Under the pieces are notes generated by a model, which saw nothing but the letters and a program-made list of their open reading frames with translations, was not told the origin of the DNA and did no database searches. From positions 62,001-126,000 of the forward strand of contig NZ_AJLR01000044.1 of the NCBI RefSeq assembly GCF_000307855.1: a DNA stretch of 64,000 nucleotides, read 5' to 3'. The stretch is from Schinkia azotoformans LMG 9581 (GTDB taxonomy: Bacteria > Bacillota > Bacilli > Bacillales > Bacillaceae_J). Position numbers and translations under genes: made by a program. This document shows positions 1-6,537 of the stretch, piece after piece. The number at the start of each line of letters is the position of its first letter. Position 1 is the stretch's first letter.

Positions 1-2
1 AA

Positions 3-212
3 TTCTTTGATTATGTTTTTTCACGGATTCCTAAATTCACCGAAAAACAAAGCTTAGTTATTGGTGATTCATTAGGTTCTGATATAAAAGGAGCCGAACT
101 TGCGGGACTCGACTCCTGTTGGTTTAACCCGGAAAAGAATCCGAATAAAACAACCATTAAGCCAACCTATGAAATTAGGAAGCTTAATGAGCTTTATAAA
201 ATATTAAGCTAA
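3..212 (+). CDS. HAD-superfamily hydrolase, C-terminal fragment (YfnB/YjjG-like)
   Basis: This is the last 69 residues of a frame that is open at the left edge, so the start lies outside the window. The visible part carries the HAD motif III/IV block GDSLGSDIKGAELAGLDSCW, in which GDS..SDI supplies Mg-binding acidic residues and is followed by the usual AG-x-D-x-x-W strand. This arrangement is typical of the pyrimidine 5'-nucleotidase group of HAD phosphatases (YjjG, YfnB), which hydrolyse nucleoside monophosphates in the cytosol. The subgroup is inferred from the C-terminal block only; substrate specificity sits in the missing cap domain. The frame ends in AGC TAA and a possible hairpin terminator follows. 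Confidence 0.75.
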   Translation, partial: FFDYVFSRIPKFTEKQSLVIGDSLGSDIKGAELAGLDSCWFNPEKNPNKTTIKPTYEIRKLNELYKILS

Positions 213-225
213 TAAATATACAAAA

Positions 226-252
226 GGACCAGAGAACCCGTCCCTCTGTCCC
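226..252. repeat. Copy of dispersed GGGACA-AGGG-CGGG repeat (minus orientation)
   Basis: Read on the minus strand this is GGGACAGAGGGACGGG followed by TTCTCTGG, the same word that recurs near 21.4, 44.5, 47.4 and 55.6 kb. Each copy lies just after a gene end. It may be part of the 3' untranslated region or termination structure shared by the convergent genes here. Confidence 0.6.
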
Positions 253-253
253 G

Positions 254-289
254 GGAAGCAGGAGAACCCCCTGCTTCCTATTTTATTCC
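254..289 (+). terminator. Possible intrinsic terminator after the HAD gene
   Basis: An 8-bp perfect stem (GGAAGCAG at 254-261 with CTGCTTCC at 271-278) is followed on the plus strand by TATTTTATT. The T tract is interrupted, so termination may be weak. It also overlaps the 3' end of the opposing acyl-CoA ligase gene. Confidence 0.5.
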
Positions 290-1992
290 CCTAATCTTTG
301 CAGCTCTAATCGTTTAAGCTCTCTTCTTAAGATTTTCCCGCTTATTTTTGTTTTTGGTAATTCATCTAAGACTTCAATTTCGCGGGGAGCTGAATGGGCG
401 GCAAGCTTTTGTCTTACAAAAAGACGGATTTCTTCTATTAAATGTGCGCTAGCTTCATACCCTTTTCTCAGCACAATAAATGCTTTTACAATCTCACCAC
501 GAAGTGGGTCTGGCTTACCAATGACACCCGCTTCAGCAACAGCTGGATGTTCGATCAATTTACTTTCGACTTCAAATGGGCCAATTCTTTCGCCTGATGA
601 GTTGATCATGTCGTCACTGCGGCCTTGGAAAAAGATGTAGCCATCTTCATCAATCGTTGCTAAATCTCCGGATATATACCAGCCATCAAATTTAAAATAG
701 GAATCATATTTCTCTTTATTTCTCCATACTTCCTTCATGATTCCTGGCCATGGCGCTTTTACTGCCAAATGACCAACTTCACCAGGCTGGAGGCGCTCGC
801 CGTCATCATCTAACACGGCAATTTCAATTCCAGGAAAAGCCCTCCCCATTGAACCAGGCTTGATCACTTCAGATGGTAAATTCACAATTAACTGGGCACC
901 GGTTTCAGTCATCCACCATGTATCATGAATTCTTCTCCCTAATACCTCCTGACCCCAATAAATCACTTCAGGATTCAAAGGCTCACCAACACTCAGCAAA
1001 TGTCGCAATGAAGAAAGATCATACTCACACACAAGATCATTTCCCTCAGCCATTAACATTCTAAAGGCTGTTGGAGCACTGTACCAAACTGTTGTCTTAG
1101 TTCGCTCAATCGCTTTATACCAAGAATGCGCATCAAAGCGTCCTCCATTAATGACAATCGTCGCTCTATTTAACCATGGGGAAAAAATCCCGTATACAGT
1201 TCCGGTTACCCAACCTGGATGGGCCGTGCACCAATACACATCATCCTCTTTTAAATCGAGCACCCATTTCCCGGTTAAATATTGATGAATCATTGCCCGG
1301 TGCGCATGGATGATCCCCTTCGGTTTTCCTGTTGAGCCACTTGTATAATGGATGTTTAAACCATGTTCAAAATCGACCCATTCCAAAACGTTGTTATCTA
1401 TTTCAGTGTTCCTTAACTCCCCCACTAATGAAATTTCTCCATTCAAGCATTGATCCACATCTTCTGTGTAAAAAATCTTTTTTAAAGTTGGCAGTTCATC
1501 CCTTGGAACACGAATCCCTAATTCCAAGTTGGTAATGAGATACCTTCCCTCACAATCTGAAATTCTATCTTTGATTGCTTCCTCCATAAAAGCTTCAAAT
1601 AGTGGCCCTACGATTGCACCTAGTTTAATCACTGCCAAAGTAGCTATTAAACAATCAGGATGTTTAGGTAAAAAAACGAAGACAATATCACCTTTGTGAA
1701 TCCCATGCTTCTTTAAAACCGTTGCCAGGTGATCTGTTTTCTCTTTAACCTCTTTAAATGTATATTTAATTTCTTCTTCCCCGTTAACATAATGAATGGC
1801 TATTTTTTCACCGAACCCATCCGCCACATGACGGTCAATACACTCGTAAGCCATATTGACTTTGTTCGTTTTGTACCAGGAGAAATTCTTTTTCACTTCC
1901 TCCCAAGAAAACTCTTCACGAACCTTTTGATAATTAGAAAGATTATAGTCTCCCCGGGCAGGATTTAGATATTTTACTAAAGATGTAATCAA
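283..1992 (-). CDS. AMP-forming acyl-CoA synthetase (acetyl-CoA synthetase-like)
   Basis: This 569-residue ANL-family ligase activates a carboxylic acid with ATP to the acyl-adenylate and transfers it to CoA. Visible motifs are the phosphate-binding loop YTSGSTGKPKG at about residues 216-226, the A5 motif WWMTETG, the hinge-region segment GWYISGDLA, and the C-terminal catalytic lysine in KTKISGKILRREL at about 555. The start is a TTG preceded by AAGGGG at nine bases. It begins 13 bp after the stop of an SsuB-like ABC ATPase and is probably the last gene of the SAM-riboswitch-controlled operon. That context suggests the substrate is an organosulfur acid or a product of one rather than plain acetate, but this is inference; sequence alone only supports a short-chain acyl-CoA ligase. 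Confidence 0.85.
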   Translation of the reverse strand: MITSLVKYLNPARGDYNLSNYQKVREEFSWEEVKKNFSWYKTNKVNMAYECIDRHVADGFGEKIAIHYVNGEEEIKYTFKEVKEKTDHLATVLKKHGIHKGDIVFVFLPKHPDCLIATLAVIKLGAIVGPLFEAFMEEAIKDRISDCEGRYLITNLELGIRVPRDELPTLKKIFYTEDVDQCLNGEISLVGELRNTEIDNNVLEWVDFEHGLNIHYTSGSTGKPKGIIHAHRAMIHQYLTGKWVLDLKEDDVYWCTAHPGWVTGTVYGIFSPWLNRATIVINGGRFDAHSWYKAIERTKTTVWYSAPTAFRMLMAEGNDLVCEYDLSSLRHLLSVGEPLNPEVIYWGQEVLGRRIHDTWWMTETGAQLIVNLPSEVIKPGSMGRAFPGIEIAVLDDDGERLQPGEVGHLAVKAPWPGIMKEVWRNKEKYDSYFKFDGWYISGDLATIDEDGYIFFQGRSDDMINSSGERIGPFEVESKLIEHPAVAEAGVIGKPDPLRGEIVKAFIVLRKGYEASAHLIEEIRLFVRQKLAAHSAPREIEVLDELPKTKISGKILRRELKRLELQRLGE

Positions 1993-2005
1993 TTTTATAA
2001 TCCCC

Positions 2006-2737
2006 TTACTCTTGTTTTGATAAGTCCAAGTGACTTAAAACTTTGTCTTTTAGCTGTGCAAGCAATAAATCTCCACGGGCTCTTGGTCTTGGCGCCTCAA
2101 TTTTCAATTCTTCATACACAATGCCAGGCTGCCCTCTTAATATTAAAATCCGATCACAAAGATATAATGCCTCATCAATATCATGTGTTACTAACACAAA
2201 TGTAGATTTATATTCATTCCAAATTGAAAGCAATAAATCTTGCAGCTTCATTTTCGTAAAAGCATCTAATGCACTGAAGGGCTCATCTAAAAGCAATATT
2301 TCCGGAGCTGATACAAGCGCCCTCGCAATTGCCACCCTTTGTGCCATACCACCTGATAGATCCTTTGGATACTGATTTTCAAAACCTGTTAACCCAACGG
2401 ATTGAATTAATTGTTGCGCTTTTTTCTTCCGTTCTGATTGATCCTTTACTTTTAATCCAAAACCAACATTTTCAATAACAGTTAACCAAGGCATTAGCCT
2501 TGCTTCCTGAAACACCATTCCAATTTTTTTGTGAACTGAAGTGATAACCTCATCATTAATTTTGATCGTTCCTTTATAGCCTTGGTCCAAACCAGACAAA
2601 ACCCTTAGCAAAGTGCTTTTCCCACAACCGCTTGTTCCAAGGATTCCAATAATCTCGCCTTCATTTACTGTCAAATCGATATTTTTAAAACCTGCTCCAT
2701 TTTCAAACGTTCTTGTTACATTCTCAATTGCTAACAT
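2006..2737 (-). CDS. ABC transporter ATP-binding protein, SsuB/TauB type
   Basis: The 243-residue ATPase belongs to the nitrate/sulfonate/taurine (NitT/TauT) importer family and powers uptake through the adjacent permease. It has Walker A GTSGCGKST at about 34-42, a Q-loop in GMVFQEARLMPW, the signature LSGGMAQR, Walker B ILLLDEPFSALD and the H-loop VTHDIDEAL. GAGGGTGG precedes the ATG by seven bases. It lies between the permease and the acyl-CoA ligase, all read leftward with gaps of about 13 bp, so it is translated from the S-box transcript. Exact substrate is not determined by the ATPase; aliphatic sulfonates or related sulfur compounds are favoured by the riboswitch. Confidence 0.92.
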   Translation of the reverse strand: MLAIENVTRTFENGAGFKNIDLTVNEGEIIGILGTSGCGKSTLLRVLSGLDQGYKGTIKINDEVITSVHKKIGMVFQEARLMPWLTVIENVGFGLKVKDQSERKKKAQQLIQSVGLTGFENQYPKDLSGGMAQRVAIARALVSAPEILLLDEPFSALDAFTKMKLQDLLLSIWNEYKSTFVLVTHDIDEALYLCDRILILRGQPGIVYEELKIEAPRPRARGDLLLAQLKDKVLSHLDLSKQE

Positions 2738-2750
2738 AATTTTTCCACCC

Positions 2751-3590
2751 TCAATTCTTCACAAAAGAGTCTTGCCAGTGCAGTGCTTTTCCCTCGAGCC
2801 CTTTTAGAAGGGAATCTGTTAGTTTTCCCATTATTGCAAATAGGACGATACTAGCGATGATTAACTCTGGTGAATACGTATTTTGTCCATAAACTAATAA
2901 ATATCCAATGCCTTTACTTGCACCCATTAATTCTGCGGCAACGACAAACATCCAGCCTAATCCTAAACCACTGCGGATACCAACTAAGAATGATGGCAAT
3001 GATGCAGGTAAAATGATTCTTTTTATCAATTGATAGGTTGTAAAATTATAGATACGCCCTACCTCAATTATTTTGCGGTCAACACCTTGAATCCCGGAAA
3101 CAATATTTAAATAAACCGGGAAAAATACCCCAACTGCAATTAACGCAATTTTAGATGGCTCCCCGATCCCCATCCATAAAATAAATAGAGGAACCCATGC
3201 TAACGATGGAATAGAACGAAATGCCTGGAATATAGGATCAAGTAAAAGCTCTGCTTTTTTCAAATAGCCAACAATAGCTCCTAGGACAACTGCAAACCCT
3301 ACGCCAAGTACAAATCCGAAGAAAATACGGTATAGCGTTATACCTAGATGGCCCCAAAGCGTTCCATCCTGTCCCATTTCAATAATCTTACTAATAATAA
3401 TCGTCGGAGCAGGTAATAAATGCTTTGGAAAAACACCGATCTTACTTAAAAACTCCCAAGCTATGATTAATATTACCGGCAGGATACTTCCCCAAATAAG
3501 GGGCTGCAGTTTACCTGATCGTTGGACGGACTTTTTCGTTTTCTTCCCTATTCCAATATTCCCAACAACTGAAGCACTATTTCTTTCCAT
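2751..3590 (-). CDS. ABC transporter permease, SsuC/TauC type
   Basis: This membrane subunit of the NitT/TauT-family importer has about six hydrophobic segments and the BPD permease EAA loop region (AFRSIPSLAWVPLFILWMGIGE gives the family-typical pattern). I chose the ATG at 3590 (279 aa, beginning MERNSAS) because it is preceded by AAAGGGG at a usual distance. The frame stays open up to an ATG at 3650, but that start would overlap the binding-protein gene by 23 bp and lacks a ribosome binding site. The gene follows the binding protein and precedes the ATPase in the S-box operon. Confidence 0.9.
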   Translation of the reverse strand: MERNSASVVGNIGIGKKTKKSVQRSGKLQPLIWGSILPVILIIAWEFLSKIGVFPKHLLPAPTIIISKIIEMGQDGTLWGHLGITLYRIFFGFVLGVGFAVVLGAIVGYLKKAELLLDPIFQAFRSIPSLAWVPLFILWMGIGEPSKIALIAVGVFFPVYLNIVSGIQGVDRKIIEVGRIYNFTTYQLIKRIILPASLPSFLVGIRSGLGLGWMFVVAAELMGASKGIGYLLVYGQNTYSPELIIASIVLFAIMGKLTDSLLKGLEGKALHWQDSFVKN

Positions 3591-3627
3591 CTTATTGAAT
3601 TCCCCTTTCTTGTGGGTGTCGGACCCT

Positions 3628-4647
3628 TTACTTAATAACCTCTTTCGCAAATTCAGGATTAATTAATTCATTAACAAGCGTTGATACATCTGTGTTCTTA
3701 TCGATAATGTCTCCCTTTTGCAATACTATTCCGGCAGCATTTAATGCTTCAATTTGCTTCTCTCCTGGTACTGGTTCAGAGAAATCATTACGCTCTAATT
3801 GCTTCTTCGCTACCTCTGGTGAAATTTGGGCATGTTTTACAAGGATTTCAGCTAATTCATCTGGATTTTCAATTGCCCATTTTCTTGCTTTCTCATAAAC
3901 TTCGATAACCTTTTTCACTTGTTCTGGATATTCTTTTGCAAATTCGCTGCGAACATTTAGAACTCCGTACGTATTGAAATCTACATTTCGGTAAAACAGA
4001 TTTGCCTTTGTTTCAACCTCAACTCTTGCCATATGTGGGTCAAGTCCTGCCCATGCATCCACTTGATTCGTTGCTAACGCTGAAGCACCGTCACTATGCT
4101 GTAAAGCCACGATTTCAATATCTTTTGCTGTTAGCCCAACCTCATCTAATGCACGAAGTAAGAAAATATAAGGATCTGTACCAACTGTTGCCGCTACTTT
4201 TTTACCTTTTAATTCTTCAACAGATTTTATTGCTGAATCTTTACCTGTAACTAATGCTGTCCATTCAGGCTTTGAATAAATATAGACGGATTCAATTGGA
4301 GCCCCTTTCGCTTTTGCCATTAAGGCTGCCGCACCCGCTGTCGAACCAAAATCCGCGCTGCCACTGTTTAAAAACTCCAGTGCTTTATTACTTCCTTGAC
4401 TTAATACGAACTCTATTTTTATATCATCTTGGGCGAATGCTTCTTCAACCCAACCGAATTCTTTAAGTACTAAGCTTGTTGGTGAATAGTAAGCATAATC
4501 GAGAACAATCTTTTTCGGCTTTTTGGCTTCTCCCCCACTATTCTCACCTTCAGCACCGGTATTATTTGACGAACTTGAACTGCTTGAGCAACCAACAACT
4601 CCAATCAATAATAATGTGCTTAATATAATTCCAATTAGTTTTTTCAT
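3628..4647 (-). CDS. ABC transporter substrate-binding lipoprotein, SsuA type
   Basis: The 339-residue extracytoplasmic binding protein is the first gene of the operon downstream of the SAM riboswitches. The N-terminus has a lipoprotein signal with lipobox-like IGVVGC, so the mature protein starts at a lipidated cysteine near residue 20 followed by a serine-rich linker. The remaining sequence resembles the NMT1/SsuA-type periplasmic fold of the nitrate/sulfonate/taurine group (for example the segment SADFGSTAGAAALMAKAKG). It presents substrate to the permease at 2751-3590. The start is supported by AAGAGGAAGAG upstream. Binding of sulfonates or another methionine precursor is inferred from the riboswitch context. 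Confidence 0.92.
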   Translation of the reverse strand: MKKLIGIILSTLLLIGVVGCSSSSSSSNNTGAEGENSGGEAKKPKKIVLDYAYYSPTSLVLKEFGWVEEAFAQDDIKIEFVLSQGSNKALEFLNSGSADFGSTAGAAALMAKAKGAPIESVYIYSKPEWTALVTGKDSAIKSVEELKGKKVAATVGTDPYIFLLRALDEVGLTAKDIEIVALQHSDGASALATNQVDAWAGLDPHMARVEVETKANLFYRNVDFNTYGVLNVRSEFAKEYPEQVKKVIEVYEKARKWAIENPDELAEILVKHAQISPEVAKKQLERNDFSEPVPGEKQIEALNAAGIVLQKGDIIDKNTDVSTLVNELINPEFAKEVIK

Positions 4648-4784
4648 TTTCTCTTCCTCTTTTCATTTGTCATATTTTAGATGCAAGATTATGTCGTTAG
4701 ATTTTTATTTCAATTATGTTTTTTCGCCATTTTATTACCTCCTATTTCGATGTATAAACTTAGATTTATACGCCTAAGGGAGGG

Positions 4785-4841
4785 GTTTTCTGTAAAATGA
4801 AAAACCCCTCTCCATAAGAAGAGGAGCCACCTCCTCTTATC
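4785..4841 (-). terminator. Expression platform of the promoter-distal SAM riboswitch
   Basis: On the minus strand AAGAGGAG-GTGG-CTCCTCTT forms a hairpin (4819-4838) whose 5' arm overlaps the 3' strand of the aptamer P1 helix, the arrangement used for termination/antitermination. It is followed by GGAGAGGGGTTTTTC; the T run is several bases away and a second GGGGTTTT/AAAACCCC stem lies next to it. Confidence 0.75.
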
Positions 4842-4942
4842 TTCCAGACATGATCTTGTCTGCAGGATTTAGCACCTTACAAGCATTGCTTGTGGTTGCC
4901 GAACTTCTTCGGGCCTGTTCCCTCCGTCACTCTTGATAAGAG
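4834..4942 (-). ncRNA. SAM-I riboswitch (S-box), copy proximal to the ABC operon
   Basis: Read on the minus strand the segment has the S-box core in order: CTCTTATC (P1), AAGAGTGACGGAGGGA, GGCCCGAAGAAGTTCGGCAACC, an AGCAATGCTT stem, AAGGTGCTAAATCC, GCAGACAA and the closing AGATAAGAG. This is the conserved SAM-binding architecture of S-box leaders that terminate transcription when SAM is abundant. It lies about 190 bp upstream of the ssuA-like gene and directly downstream of a second complete copy. Confidence 0.95.
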
Positions 4943-4980
4943 ATTTACTTTTATTCAATTGTTCATTTGAATCAAAATCA

Positions 4981-5017
4981 AAAAAACCTTCATCCGATAA
5001 GGAAGAAGGGTTTTGTA
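4981..5017 (-). terminator. Terminator of the upstream SAM riboswitch
   Basis: On the minus strand AAACCCTTCTTCC-TTATC-GGATGAAGGTTT forms a stem with one bulge and one mismatch followed by a run of seven T. It sits directly downstream of the second S-box aptamer and separates it from the next one. Confidence 0.85.
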
Positions 5018-5029
5018 GCCTCATTCAAC

Positions 5030-5132
5030 CTTATCTTTCAGACAATTTTGTCTGCAGGATTTAGCACCTTACAAGCATCGCTTGTGGTTGCCGGACTTCT
5101 TCGGGCCTGTTCCCTCCGTCACTCTTGATAAG
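5030..5132 (-). ncRNA. SAM-I riboswitch (S-box), promoter-proximal tandem copy
   Basis: A second full S-box on the minus strand has CTTATCAAGAGTGACGGA, GGGA, GGCCCGAAGAAGTCCGGCAACC, the AGCGATGCTT stem, AAGGTGCTAAATCC, GCAGACAA and a closing AGATAAG. It is highly similar to the copy at 4834-4942 but differs at several stem positions by compensated changes, for example TCCGG for TTCGG. It has its own intrinsic terminator, so the operon must pass two SAM-sensing checkpoints. Confidence 0.95.
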
Positions 5133-5209
5133 TAAATTTATTTATTTTTTAAAATTATGATAATTTGGATTATAGAGTAATTTATTTCCACCGTCAACCT
5201 TTTTTATAT

Positions 5210-5251
5210 AAATAAAAAAATAAACAGTTCACTCCAGAATGAGTGAACTGT
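5210..5251 (-). terminator. Intrinsic terminator after the small-protein genes
   Basis: On the minus strand ACAGTTCACTC-ATTCTG-GAGTGAACTGT is an 11-bp perfect stem followed by TTATTTTTTTATTT. It lies about 60 bp downstream of the 41-residue gene at 5311-5436. Confidence 0.85.
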
Positions 5252-5310
5252 CCAACCTTCTTCTTTATCAACTTGTACTCATCTGCCTTGAAAGGGCTTT
5301 CCAAATACAA

Positions 5311-5436
5311 TTATTTGAAACTTATGTTTTCCTCACGTAATACGGATTTTTGCCAATTTACTTGTTTTTGTTCTTGCTCTTTCATATGTGACTTAATCAT
5401 TTTAATAACTCGCTTATTTAATTTCTTTTTTGTCAT
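5311..5436 (-). CDS. Small basic protein, 41 aa, unknown function
   Basis: The frame begins ATG ACA AAA AAG AAA at 5436 and encodes 41 residues (MTKKKLNKRVIKMIKS..., ending REENISFK). It has a strong GGAGGAG five bases before the ATG and an 11-bp-stem terminator after the stop, which is good evidence that it is a real gene despite its length. The product is rich in Lys, Arg and Gln, has no signal peptide or membrane segment and looks helical. It may be the second gene of a two-gene unit with the 26-residue frame at 5454-5534. I do not recognise a family; it does not match the FbpB-type basic proteins that I can recall. Confidence 0.6.
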   Translation of the reverse strand: MTKKKLNKRVIKMIKSHMKEQEQKQVNWQKSVLREENISFK

Positions 5437-5453
5437 CTTCTCTCCTCCAATTT

Positions 5454-5534
5454 TCATCTATGGTATTTTGTTAACTTACTTCCTTGCTTGCTGTTACCAT
5501 TAATCTCTAAAGAACATTCTTTACAAACACCCAA
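5454..5534 (-). CDS. Putative 26-aa CxxC microprotein
   Basis: A TTG-initiated frame of 26 codons (MGVCKECSLEING... ending LTKYHR, stop TGA) is preceded by AGAGGAGG at eight bases. The start of the next small gene lies 17 bp after its stop. The Cys-x-x-Cys pair could bind a metal or be redox active. Evidence is limited to the ribosome binding site, the spacing and the neighbour, so it may not be translated. Confidence 0.35.
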   Translation of the reverse strand: MGVCKECSLEINGNSKQGSKLTKYHR

Positions 5535-5536
5535 CC

Positions 5537-5882
5537 TACATTCCTCCTCTGAAAACTTCCGTCGGGAGTATTCGATACTGGCTTGCTTAACTTATACAGT
5601 TTTGTCTCTAAAGTTTTGTGTCTACATATTCAACGATAACGACTACCATTACGTACAATGTGCAATTTGGAAACTAACCCATAGATAAAAAAGAAGAAGG
5701 TATTAGTGAAATTATATTAAATTAATCGAATTTTCACAATATAGTTTTAGTAAAATAAAGGTGGTAATTTTTCACTTTCACTAAATTTTCAAAAAGTGTT
5801 CCCTTGAGCACAAAAATTTAGGAATTAATAATAATATGGTAAGATGGGAAAAACCGGAATTCCGAGGAGGATTGGGTCTTTT
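5537..5882. other. Intergenic region, little recognised
   Basis: This stretch separates the leftward microgenes from the rightward thioredoxin-like gene. Apart from the Fur-like palindrome at 5634-5653 and a short palindrome AGTAT-TCG-ATACT near 5567 I see only A/T-rich sequence that presumably holds divergent promoters. Confidence 0.4.
5634..5653. promoter_or_regulatory. Weak Fur-box-like palindrome
   Basis: TAACGACTACCATTA matches the Fur core TAATGATTATCATTA at 12 of 15 positions, and all three differences are T to C. It lies about 100 bp upstream of the two tiny leftward genes. The match is imperfect and the assignment tentative. Confidence 0.25.
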
Positions 5883-6449
5883 ATGTCATTAAACAATTGG
5901 TTTTCAAAAGGAATGACTTTTACAGAATACGTGAATTACATGCAAGTAAATCGGCCTGAGTTAGAGGGAGTATATAAAGAATTAGAACTAAACCACGAAG
6001 ATGTTCAGTATTTTTCGGAGTTAAAAAATAAGAACCTTAGAATCATTACTCTAACTGCCGATTGGTGTGGAGATGCAGCACTTTGTGTACCTGTTTTGCA
6101 AAGGCTGGCTGAAGTTGCCTCAATCGAGACGAGATTTCTTATTCGAGATGAAAATTTGGAGCTAATGGATCAATATTTAACAAATGGGACATCCCGCTCT
6201 ATTCCAATCTTTATTTTTATTGATGAAAAGGGTGAAGAACAAGCTGTTTGGGGTCCAAGGTCACCGGAGGTCCAACAATTTGTATCTGAAAAAAGAACTG
6301 AATTGCCACCACAGGATGCTCCGGATTTTCCTGATAAACAAAAAGCGATGTTTGCATCATTCAAAAAAACAGTAACAACTGAGCCTAGGTATTGGCAATC
6401 CGTTGTTTCAGATGTTCGAAAAAGATTGGAAACACGAATATGTCAGTAA
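5883..6449 (+). CDS. Thioredoxin-fold family protein
   Basis: This 188-residue cytosolic protein has a thioredoxin-like core: a beta strand IITLTADWCGDAALC at about residues 55-70, where WCGDAALC stands in the place of the usual WCxxC active site, and the cis-Pro region SRSIPIFIFIDEKGE at about 109-123. The redox pair is C-x5-C rather than C-x2-C, so it may bind partners or act as a monothiol. The ATG at 5883 has GGAGG 12 bases upstream; an in-frame ATG at 5844 would put that site inside the gene. It is monocistronic, with a strong terminator behind it. Confidence 0.78.
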   Translation: MSLNNWFSKGMTFTEYVNYMQVNRPELEGVYKELELNHEDVQYFSELKNKNLRIITLTADWCGDAALCVPVLQRLAEVASIETRFLIRDENLELMDQYLTNGTSRSIPIFIFIDEKGEEQAVWGPRSPEVQQFVSEKRTELPPQDAPDFPDKQKAMFASFKKTVTTEPRYWQSVVSDVRKRLETRICQ

Positions 6450-6475
6450 ATTTTATAGAATAATATCCTTAAAGC

Positions 6476-6537
6476 AAGGGGAAGGTGCTTTTGGTTAAAC
6501 AATAACGCAAAAGCACCTTCCCCTTAATCGTTTTTTA
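6476..6537 (+). terminator. Strong intrinsic terminator
   Basis: AAGGGGAAGGTGCTTTTG (6476-6493) pairs perfectly with CAAAAGCACCTTCCCCTT (6508-6525), and AATCGTTTTTTATT follows. It ends the thioredoxin-like gene and abuts the stop of the convergent lipoprotein gene. Confidence 0.92.

Noticed and set aside
5243-5503. 86-codon plus-strand frame
   Set aside because: It is antisense to the small gene at 5311-5436 and its terminator and has no ribosome binding site.
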